Source: Methanomicrobiales archaeon (GTDB lineage Archaea > Halobacteriota > Methanomicrobia > Methanomicrobiales > Methanospirillaceae). From it: DNA of 5,869 nt. Shown one piece after another: positions 1 to 5,411 of this stretch. Made by a program: the position numbers and the translations under genes. Position 1 is the first letter of the stretch, and each line of letters begins with the position of its first letter. The stretch lies in assembly GCA_013415575.1 (NCBI GenBank), contig JAAEES010000078.1:1-5869 (forward strand), read 5' to 3'. Under the pieces are notes generated by a model, which was not told where the DNA came from, did no database searches, and worked only from the letters and a program-made list of their open reading frames with translations.

Positions 1-551
1 AGAAGCTCGATATTCTCCACGTTGGTCGGTATCTGGTAGCCGGCCTCTCCCACATCGTCCTGGCAGTGGATATCGCGGGCACCCCGCCGGGTCAGCTCCC
101 GGAGTTTCAGGGGCCCGAAGATGGTCGCCCCGTCCTCTTCGGGCCGGAGGTGGAACGCCTCGCGCTGCATATCGGTCAGGATCTCGAGATCCTCGATGAG
201 GAAGTTGCTCTCGTCCTGGGCCTGGAACTTCGCCTTCTTCCAGCCCTCGGAGATGTAGTAGAGCTCTCTCAGGGTCGAGGACCGGTTCTCCCCGATCTGT
301 TTCTTCAGAAACCAGATGACCCAGGCCATTTTCAGGAGATGGAGTGCGCTCTTGGCGGTTCCGGCCGACCGGGTGCTCTCGCGGTCGCCGTACTTCCAGA
401 CCTCGGCCTCGTCATCGTATGCGATGTTCTGCTTTGTCCGGGTCGGAAGCGAGATCGAGGGGATCTGCCCTCCGGTCATCTGGCTGTACCATTTCCTGGC
501 AATCCTGACCAGCCGATCGGTCGCCAGTGCATCGAGGTCGGATTTAGACAT
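1..551 (-). CDS. top6A: DNA topoisomerase VI subunit A, N-terminal half (cut by window edge)
   Basis: This is the DNA-cleaving subunit of the type IIB topoisomerase, a Spo11 homologue. It makes the double-strand break through a tyrosyl-DNA link and works as an A2B2 tetramer with the ATPase subunit encoded just upstream. I translated it by hand: 183 complete codons from an ATG at 551 to the left edge with no stop. The family is usually about 360-370 residues, so about half is present. The winged-helix (CAP-like) domain carries the motif TLRELYYISEGW at residues 93-104; by comparison with the Spo11 RDxxY motif the catalytic tyrosine should be Tyr99. The metal-binding Toprim acidic residues lie mostly beyond the edge. 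The start overlaps the top6B stop by 8 nt and has a GGTGG ribosome-binding site about 7 nt upstream, which suggests translational coupling. The identification is firm; the 3' half is simply not visible. Confidence 0.95.
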   Translation of the reverse strand, partial: MSKSDLDALATDRLVRIARKWYSQMTGGQIPSISLPTRTKQNIAYDDEAEVWKYGDRESTRSAGTAKSALHLLKMAWVIWFLKKQIGENRSSTLRELYYISEGWKKAKFQAQDESNFLIEDLEILTDMQREAFHLRPEEDGATIFGPLKLRELTRRGARDIHCQDDVGEAGYQIPTNVENIEL

Positions 552-2346
552 CCTGATCCACCACCACGATCTGCCGCGGATCGATACCACGGACCTCCAG
601 GGATCCCCTCCCCGTCCCGGTGAACCTGGTCTGCCACGATTCACCCGGTGCCACCGTGACCTGCCACACCTTGGTGTACTCCTCATCGAGCAGGGTAACG
701 AAGTCCGGGGGAGGCTGTGCATCATCAGCCGGATCAGCGGAGATGCTGTACAGGGAAAGGGTAGCCGGATGTGCGGTATAGTTGGAGAGCTCGATGACCA
801 CCGCAGTGTGATCGGTTCTCTTCCGCGCGACCAGTTTCTTCATGACTTTTCCTTCGATGGATGAGATATCGGGGAGCGGCTGTTCGACGATCTCGGCCAC
901 TTTGGCCGCGAGATCGGGCAGGATGGCGCAGACCGCACGTGCCCGGTCCTCCTGGATCCGGTTCCGGTCCCGCCGGGAGAGGAACAGTTTCAGGTCCCTG
1001 CCCAGGTCCTGCAGGGCAAGTACAATCTCCCGCTCGATCTCCGGGATCGCGGCAATTGCATCCTTGCTCTCGCTCGTGAAGGGGACACTGGTCGAGGCGA
1101 CATGCACGAGGATGAGGAGGGGTCCGGTGGGCAGGCCCGCCTGGGGGATGTTGTAGTTCTTCCAGTTCATCCCGGCAATAGCCTGGGTGATGGCGCAGGC
1201 TCCCTGCTGGTACATGAGGGGCACGCGGTTGGCAAATCGCATGATCTGTGCATTCCCCTCCGGAGCGATTTTTCCCCCGTACCCGATCGCCGCCTCGATA
1301 ATGAACGGATTGCCGGAGAAGACCGATCCCGGCCGGGTCCGTGCCCTGACAAAGTCCATCTGAAACTCCTTCTCGAGGCTCCGCGTGATCAGGTCTTCCC
1401 CGATAGGGGAGAGGCACTGGGTTACGGGAGGTGCCGGGACCTTCACCTCCTGCATGGCATCGATGAGTCGTTTCTGTTCCTCGGGTGAAAGCGACCCGGC
1501 ATCACGGGTGCAGGGGAGTCCGGCTCTGATGCAGATCTCGCGGGCAGTCTTGCTGCCTACGCGGGAGAAGTTCGCAGAGAGGAAGTCCTCGAGCTTCCCG
1601 CTGCCCGGGGCAATCATCCTCCTGAACTGTCCGATCTCAATCCCGTGGGGGTGTGGCTTGATGGCCTGGGCACAGGCAATCACGTCGTCGCTCACCCGGT
1701 CAAAGAGGATAGTCTCATCATCAAGCTCCAGCCGCAACCGGGCATGAGGGTTGACCACGGAGGTATACTTGAGGTACTCAATCAGGCGCTTCTTTGCGGC
1801 AAGGGTGCTCCGGAACTCGATCTGGATACGGGTGCCGTGGGTCCGGTCCCAGTCGATCTCCTGCTGCGAGACAATATCGGGCTCGTTGGTCTCGATATCG
1901 ATCTGAACCTCGAACCGGACGGCAGGATGGTCCGGTCCGGTCCTTGAGATGACCACCGTGGGGAGTCCGGTGGTGAGCTGGGCATACAGGACCGCGGCGG
2001 AAATCCCGATCCCCTGCTGTCCCCGGCTCTGTTTTATCTGGTGGAACCGTGAACCGTAGAGGAGCTTCCCGAAGACGTAGGGGACCTGCCGGGGAACGAT
2101 CCCCGGGCCGTTATCCTCAACGATGATGCGGAAGACCTCTCCGGGCTGCTTCCGGATCGCGATGTAGATATCGGGGAGGACCATAGCCTCCTCGCAGGCA
2201 TCGAGGGAATTGTCCACCGCCTCTTTGATAGTGGTGATGACCCCCCGGGTCGGAGAATCGAACCCGAGCAGGTGCTTGTTTCTCTCGAAGAACTCCGCAA
2301 CGCTGATGCTCCGCTGCTGCTTGGCAAGTTCTTCAGCGAGGTTCAC
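544..2346 (-). CDS. top6B: DNA topoisomerase VI subunit B (GHKL ATPase)
   Basis: ATP-binding subunit of topoisomerase VI; ATP-driven dimerisation of two B subunits controls strand passage through the break made by subunit A, relaxing and decatenating DNA. The protein has 600 residues. The GHKL ATPase fold shows the N-box KEAVDNSLDA (41-50; Glu42 and Asn46), the G1 box EDNGPGI (77-83; Asp78 should contact adenine) and the G2 box RGQQGIGIS (108-116). A helix-two-turn-helix segment follows at about 240-310 (SRVGSKTAREI). The transducer domain carries SESKDAIA with Lys428, matching the switch lysine that contacts the gamma-phosphate in Sulfolobus. Residues from about 515 to 600 are beta-rich and match the position of the extra C-terminal Ig-like domain known from Methanosarcina TopVIB. 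The start codon is GTG; it is supported by the family-typical N-terminus (AEELAKQQRSISVAEFFERN) and a strong ribosome-binding site. It overlaps hisS by 14 nt and top6A by 8 nt. Confidence 0.97.
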   Translation of the reverse strand: MNLAEELAKQQRSISVAEFFERNKHLLGFDSPTRGVITTIKEAVDNSLDACEEAMVLPDIYIAIRKQPGEVFRIIVEDNGPGIVPRQVPYVFGKLLYGSRFHQIKQSRGQQGIGISAAVLYAQLTTGLPTVVISRTGPDHPAVRFEVQIDIETNEPDIVSQQEIDWDRTHGTRIQIEFRSTLAAKKRLIEYLKYTSVVNPHARLRLELDDETILFDRVSDDVIACAQAIKPHPHGIEIGQFRRMIAPGSGKLEDFLSANFSRVGSKTAREICIRAGLPCTRDAGSLSPEEQKRLIDAMQEVKVPAPPVTQCLSPIGEDLITRSLEKEFQMDFVRARTRPGSVFSGNPFIIEAAIGYGGKIAPEGNAQIMRFANRVPLMYQQGACAITQAIAGMNWKNYNIPQAGLPTGPLLILVHVASTSVPFTSESKDAIAAIPEIEREIVLALQDLGRDLKLFLSRRDRNRIQEDRARAVCAILPDLAAKVAEIVEQPLPDISSIEGKVMKKLVARKRTDHTAVVIELSNYTAHPATLSLYSISADPADDAQPPPDFVTLLDEEYTKVWQVTVAPGESWQTRFTGTGRGSLEVRGIDPRQIVVVDQDV

Positions 2347-3565
2347 TCCCGCTCACCTCTCCGATCGCATCAGAAAGCGACAACACCTTCTGCCCGCCAG
2401 TCCGGAGGTTTTTCACCGTGACCTGCTGCAACTCGCGCTCCCTCTTCCCGATGATCAGGGCATAGTCAGCAGACCGGGCGATCTGGGCGATCTGGTTCCC
2501 GATCGATTTCCCTGTGAGACTGAGTTCGGTTCGGATCCCGGCGTTCCGGAAGGCTCCCGCAACGGTCAGAGCCCAGTCACGCCCCTCGGGAGTAAAGGCG
2601 ACCCCGGCCACGGTCCCGGGAGCGGGCATCCTCTCGCCCCGGGCAACCATCACCCGGTCAAAGCCGATGGCAAACCCGCAGGAAGGGGTTTCCTCGCCAC
2701 CGAAGAGGTGGGCGAGCCGGTAGGTCCCGCCCCCGAGCACCTGGTTCTCGGCACCCAGGTTCTCGGCAAAGATCTCAAAGACCATCCCGGTATAGTAATC
2801 GAGCCCGCGGGCGATGCCAGGGTTCAGGGTATACTCCAGTCCCGAGGCGTCAAGGATCGAGAACAGCTCTTCGATCCGGTCCCGATCCGGCAGGTCTCCG
2901 GTTATGGTGAAAACCTCGTTCAGGTCCCGGCATCCTGCCAGGGCCGTGAGCCGGGTACAGAGATCATCCCTCCCCTGGGAAGAGAGATACATGGCAAGGC
3001 CACCGGTATCCTTCTTGTCAAGGAACATCCGGATCTTTTTCTGGTCATCCGGATCGAGGCCGTCAAGGAGGCTCCGCATGAGAGAGAGGTGTCCGACATG
3101 GATGGAGAAGGAGATGTCGCTTGCGGCGAGGATGTCGCGGGCGAGCAGGATGACCTCGGCCTCGGCGAGCGCTGAATCGGCCCCGATCAGCTCGATGCCG
3201 AACTGCCAGAACTGACGGTACCGCCCCTTCTGGGGCCGTTCGTACCGGAAGCAGTCGGCAAAGTAGAACCAGCGGAGCGGTTTTGGCAGGGTCTTTCCTT
3301 CGTTGACGTACATCCTGAGCACCGGCGCGGTGAGCTCCGGCCGGAGCGCCAGCTTCCGCCCGCCCTTGTCCTCGAAAACGTACATTTCCTGGATGATCCC
3401 TTCCCCGGAGCGGATAGTGAAGAGTTCGAGTTCCTCGAATTCCGGGGTGCATACCTCCCGGTATCCCCAGGTTCGGGCGAACCGCCGCATGATCCCCTCC
3501 ACCTCGCGCCGCTGGTCCATCTCATCGGGGAGGAAGTCCCGGGTTCCCCGTGGTTTCTGGAGCAT
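2333..3565 (-). CDS. hisS: Histidyl-tRNA synthetase
   Basis: Class II aminoacyl-tRNA synthetase that attaches histidine to tRNA-His in the cytoplasm. The 410-residue length fits the family (about 410-430). It opens with the diagnostic KPRGTRDF (4-11). Motif 1 lies around residues 27-50. Motif 2 is FRYERPQKGRYRQFWQFG (106-123), with the arginine that binds ATP and the histidine carboxylate. The histidine-specific loop ARGLDYYTG is at 252-260, and motif 3 CGFAIGFDRV at 296-305. Residues from about 318 form the C-terminal anticodon-binding domain (ALIIGKRE at 369-376). No key residue appears to be missing. The HisZ regulatory paralogue is unlikely because the HisA loop and the anticodon domain are both intact. 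The ATG start is 2 nt after the stop of the upstream membrane-protein gene, with a G-rich ribosome-binding tract (AAGGGGG) inside that gene. The stop codon lies 14 nt inside top6B. Confidence 0.97.
   Translation of the reverse strand: MLQKPRGTRDFLPDEMDQRREVEGIMRRFARTWGYREVCTPEFEELELFTIRSGEGIIQEMYVFEDKGGRKLALRPELTAPVLRMYVNEGKTLPKPLRWFYFADCFRYERPQKGRYRQFWQFGIELIGADSALAEAEVILLARDILAASDISFSIHVGHLSLMRSLLDGLDPDDQKKIRMFLDKKDTGGLAMYLSSQGRDDLCTRLTALAGCRDLNEVFTITGDLPDRDRIEELFSILDASGLEYTLNPGIARGLDYYTGMVFEIFAENLGAENQVLGGGTYRLAHLFGGEETPSCGFAIGFDRVMVARGERMPAPGTVAGVAFTPEGRDWALTVAGAFRNAGIRTELSLTGKSIGNQIAQIARSADYALIIGKRERELQQVTVKNLRTGGQKVLSLSDAIGEVSGSEPR
2353..2359 (-). promoter_or_regulatory. Ribosome-binding site fixing the GTG start of top6B
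   Basis: On the minus strand the sequence GAGGTGA lies 6 nt before the GTG at 2346. It is a near-ideal complement to the archaeal 16S rRNA 3' end. It sits inside the last codons of hisS, so it both supports the non-ATG start and suggests that top6B is translated from the hisS message by coupling or reinitiation. Confidence 0.75.
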
Positions 3566-3567
3566 GG

Positions 3568-3900
3568 TCAGGCCCCCTTTGTTCCCGGTGCGTTCAGAGG
3601 GGCTTTCCCGAGCACCCTGTCGAGCATTCCCTCGCTGGTCCAGACCCGTTCCCGTGTTTCCCGTCCCTGGAGGTAGAGGGCGGCGAGGATCAGGCCGAGG
3701 CCGAGCAGTTCGAGAGAAGAGATGGTGACCGCAACACCAAGCAGGGCCAGCGCCCCGTAGAGAATCCCCCGGTAAGCAGCCTTCCGGTATCCAGGAAGCG
3801 CGGTCCGGTAGAATATCCGGGCATCCCGCAGCCAGAGGAAAAAAACCACCGCTGCCCCGAACAGGGCGACATACACGAGATAACTCATCAGTATGAACAT
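3568..3900 (-). CDS. Small three-helix membrane protein of unknown function
   Basis: I do not recognise this family. The frame is open from a GTG at 3939, but I favour the ATG at 3900 (110 residues; weak AGGA site just upstream) or the ATG at 3888 (106 residues). The longer form would translate through the AT-rich promoter-like tract at 3917-3926 and adds a stretch with no hydrophobic character. From the ATG at 3900, residues 6-24 (SYLVYVALFGAAVVFFLWL) form one membrane helix. A basic loop rich in Arg follows (RDARIFYRTALPGYRKAAYR), then two closely spaced helices at about 46-62 and 63-79, and a polar C-terminal tail starting RETRER. Positive charges in the loop and tail predict an outside N-terminus and a cytoplasmic C-terminus. 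It is the first gene of the hisS-top6B-top6A unit, ending 2 nt before hisS. That spacing says co-transcription, not a shared function. Confidence 0.72.
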   Translation of the reverse strand: MFILMSYLVYVALFGAAVVFFLWLRDARIFYRTALPGYRKAAYRGILYGALALLGVAVTISSLELLGLGLILAALYLQGRETRERVWTSEGMLDRVLGKAPLNAPGTKGA

Positions 3901-3916
3901 GTCTTCCTGTACGGCC

Positions 3917-3926
3917 AATAACTTAA
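3917..3926 (-). promoter_or_regulatory. Candidate TATA box for the leftward unit
   Basis: On the minus strand this reads TTAAGTTATT, an AT-rich island in GC-rich surroundings. Its centre lies about 26 bases before position 3895, so transcription would begin close to the ATG codons at 3900 and 3888, giving a leaderless or very short-leader message. This argues against the upstream GTG start at 3939. The match to the archaeal TATA consensus is loose. Confidence 0.4.
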
Positions 3927-3990
3927 CGGGGCAGGGCACATCCCTGATTTTCGCGGTGTATCACATTTCGTCCGGGGGGTGGCGCCTCCC

Positions 3991-4005
3991 TCCGCGTCAC
4001 GCGGA
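3991..4005. repeat. Perfect 7-1-7 hyphenated palindrome, candidate operator
   Basis: The sequence TCCGCGTCACGCGGA consists of two exactly complementary 7-base arms around a single C. It lies in the divergent intergenic region, about 50 bp upstream of the larB TATA-like element and about 70 bp upstream of the opposite one. The one-base loop makes an RNA hairpin unlikely, so a dimeric repressor or activator site is the better reading. It does not resemble the NrpR or NikR operators as I remember them. Confidence 0.4.
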
Positions 4006-4046
4006 CTGCCTGACCGGCACCGCCCGCTTCGTCCGGACCTTGAACG

Positions 4047-4056
4047 TATTATTATA
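4047..4056 (+). promoter_or_regulatory. Candidate TATA box for larB-nadM
   Basis: TATTATTATA is the most AT-rich run near this gene. Its centre is about 22-23 bases before the ATG at 4074. With the usual archaeal spacing of about 26 bases, transcription would start at or just after that ATG, consistent with a leaderless message or with initiation at the in-frame ATG at 4086. No Shine-Dalgarno sequence precedes 4074, which fits. Confidence 0.5.
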
Positions 4057-4073
4057 GGCGAACCCATATCGTT

Positions 4074-4862
4074 ATGAGTGTGGGCATGCCGGCCAACAGA
4101 AAGCTCCATGAGGTGCTGGAACGGCTCCGGAGCGGGATGATCACCGCTGAGGAAGCCGAACGGGAAATCGACGGCCTGCGTATCGAAGCGGTCGGGGATA
4201 TCGCCAACCTGGACGTGGGGAGGAGCCTGCGGTGCGGGATTCCCGAGGTGGTGCTGGCCGAGGGCAAGGAGACCGGGCAACTTGCCGACATCGCCCTGGC
4301 CCATGTCCGTACGTCCGGGCGCTGTCTCGTGTCCCGGCTCTCCCGGGCCCAGTATACTGTCCTCGAGAACCGGGCGACTGCGGCCGGGGTGGAGGTGACC
4401 TGTCACGAGCGGGCGCGGATGGCGGCCCTCTCTACCGGCTCACCGGTGGAACCCACCGGTGGCGTGGTCGCGATCATCACTGCCGGAACGTCCGACATCA
4501 GGGTGGCCGAGGAGGCCCGGGTTGTCGCCGAGGAGATGGGGTGCCGTGTCTGCATGGCGCATGACGTCGGTGCCGCCGGGATCCACCGCCTCTTCCCTGC
4601 CATCAAAAAATGCCTCGATGCCCATGTCTTCATTGTTGCCGCAGGGAGAGAGGGGACGCTCCCTGCGGTTGTCGCAGGGCTGGTTGACCGGCCGGTGATC
4701 GGGGTCCCCGTGAGCACCGGGTATGGGTTCATGGGGCAGGGACGGGCGGCGCTTGCCAGCATGCTGCAGTCCTGCTCTGTTCTCGCGGTTGTCAACATCG
4801 ATGCCGGGTTCACGGCAGGAGCATTTGCGGCCCGGATTGCGAACATGGTGGCGGTCAGATGA
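4074..4862 (+). CDS. larB: LarB, NaAD carboxylase/hydrolase of nickel-pincer cofactor synthesis
   Basis: LarB acts on nicotinic acid adenine dinucleotide: it carboxylates the pyridinium ring at C5 and cleaves the pyrophosphate, giving pyridinium-3,5-biscarboxylate mononucleotide and AMP. LarE and LarC then complete the nickel-pincer nucleotide. The 262-residue protein has the family's helical N-terminus (LHEVLERLRSGMITAEEAER), then CGIPEVVLAEGK (54-65) and a PurE-like (AIRC) domain from about residue 128: ITAGTSDIRVAEEA (135-148), DVGAAGIHRLF (164-174), REGTLPAVVAGL (192-203), GVPVSTGYG (210-218) and LQSC (231-234). Cys234 aligns by position with the cysteine that forms a covalent adduct with the substrate in Lactobacillus LarB. 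Such proteins are often mislabelled as AIR carboxylase (PurE); the larger size and N-terminal region argue against PurE. The start is Met1 or Met5 (4086). It overlaps nadM by 4 nt. No larA, larC or larE is in the window, so pathway membership is inferred. Confidence 0.9.
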   Translation: MSVGMPANRKLHEVLERLRSGMITAEEAEREIDGLRIEAVGDIANLDVGRSLRCGIPEVVLAEGKETGQLADIALAHVRTSGRCLVSRLSRAQYTVLENRATAAGVEVTCHERARMAALSTGSPVEPTGGVVAIITAGTSDIRVAEEARVVAEEMGCRVCMAHDVGAAGIHRLFPAIKKCLDAHVFIVAAGREGTLPAVVAGLVDRPVIGVPVSTGYGFMGQGRAALASMLQSCSVLAVVNIDAGFTAGAFAARIANMVAVR

Positions 4863-5401
4863 CACGGGCATTCTATATCGGGAGGTTCCAGCCCTACCAC
4901 AACGGGCACCAGTACGTGCTGGAGCGCATAGCAGAGACGGCTGAAGAGATCATCATCGGGGTCGGGAGTGCCCAGCTTTCCCACGAGTCCGGAAACCCGT
5001 TCACGGCAGGAGAGCGGATCCTGATGATCACCGGGTCGCTGAAGGAAATCGGGATCCCCTTGTATGTCATCCCTATTGAAGATATCAAGCGGAATGCCCT
5101 CTGGGTCGCCCACGTCCGATCCATGGCCCCTCCGTTCGATCTCGTCTATTCCAGCAACCCGCTGGTGATGCAGCTCTTTGCCGAAGCGGGGGTGCGGGTT
5201 GAATCGCCGGCAATGTATGCCCGCAAGCTCCATTCCGGCACCGAGATCCGGAGGAGGATGCTGAAGGGCGAAGACTGGGAGCACCTCGTTCCACCGTCTG
5301 TGATCAGGGTGATCGGGGAAATCGACGGGGTTGCCCGGCTGCGGAAGATTTCGCAGAATGACTGTGCCGATGAATCCGGGCAGGAAGATCGCAGCCTGTA
5401 G
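4859..5401 (+). CDS. nadM: Nicotinamide-nucleotide adenylyltransferase, archaeal NadM type
   Basis: Transfers AMP from ATP to nicotinamide mononucleotide (and in some family members nicotinate mononucleotide), making NAD or NaAD plus pyrophosphate; it is the last or next-to-last step of NAD synthesis in the cytoplasm. The 180-residue protein starts with the nucleotidyltransferase signature GRFQPYHNGH (8-17), including HNGH (14-17). The second signature HSGTEIRRRM is at 125-134, where the arginines bind ATP phosphates. EDIKRNALWVAHV (74-86) and VYSSNPLVMQLFAEAG (96-111) are typical of the archaeal family. The usual length is about 168-178, so the polar tail after about 165 is slightly long. 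The ATG shares bases with the larB TGA (ATGA), with a GGTGG site about 8 nt upstream, so it is coupled to larB. The protein could be confused with the related FAD or CTP nucleotidyltransferases, but the SGTEIRRRM motif and length favour NadM. Confidence 0.95.
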   Translation: MTRAFYIGRFQPYHNGHQYVLERIAETAEEIIIGVGSAQLSHESGNPFTAGERILMITGSLKEIGIPLYVIPIEDIKRNALWVAHVRSMAPPFDLVYSSNPLVMQLFAEAGVRVESPAMYARKLHSGTEIRRRMLKGEDWEHLVPPSVIRVIGEIDGVARLRKISQNDCADESGQEDRSL

Positions 5402-5411
5402 GGGTTTTTCC

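Larger units (their letters stand above)
3901..4073. promoter_or_regulatory. Divergent intergenic control region between the two transcription units
   Basis: This is the only non-coding stretch over 100 bp. It separates the leftward membrane protein-hisS-top6 unit from the rightward larB-nadM unit and should contain both promoters. It holds one TATA-like element near each end, a perfect hyphenated palindrome near the middle (3991-4005) and the 9-mer TTCGTCCGG twice in the same orientation (3967-3975 and 4028-4036); the second copy overlaps the 8-bp palindrome GTCCGGAC (4031-4038). I see no tRNA, conserved small RNA or riboswitch-like fold, and no convincing gene. Confidence 0.6.

Noticed and set aside
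66..864. Two overlapping plus-strand open frames (185 and 182 codons) opposite top6A and top6B.
   Set aside because: They are shadows of the topoisomerase genes, whose catalytic motifs are clear on the minus strand.
2210..3175. A 321-codon open frame on the plus strand opposite hisS and the start of top6B.
   Set aside because: hisS has all class II motifs in the other strand; the antisense product has no motif or plausible start context.
3901..3939. The GTG at 3939 as start of the membrane protein.
   Set aside because: The only purine-rich stretch upstream is too close to the GTG, the extension would translate the TATA-like tract, and two ATGs follow just before the first membrane helix.
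3901..4073. A possible riboswitch, small RNA or transcription terminator in the intergenic region.
   Set aside because: The palindrome has only a one-base loop, no conserved riboswitch core is visible, and no oligo-T run follows a stem in either direction.
4441..4462. Tandem CACCGGTGG copies with palindromic character.
   Set aside because: They encode part of LarB in frame (SPVEPTGG) and are explained by codon choice for Pro, Thr and Gly in GC-rich DNA; two copies do not make an array.
4074..4862. Annotation as a PurE-type AIR carboxylase of purine synthesis.
   Set aside because: The C-terminal domain is PurE-like, but the length, N-terminal region, GIPEVVLAEGK motif and LQSC cysteine are those of LarB.
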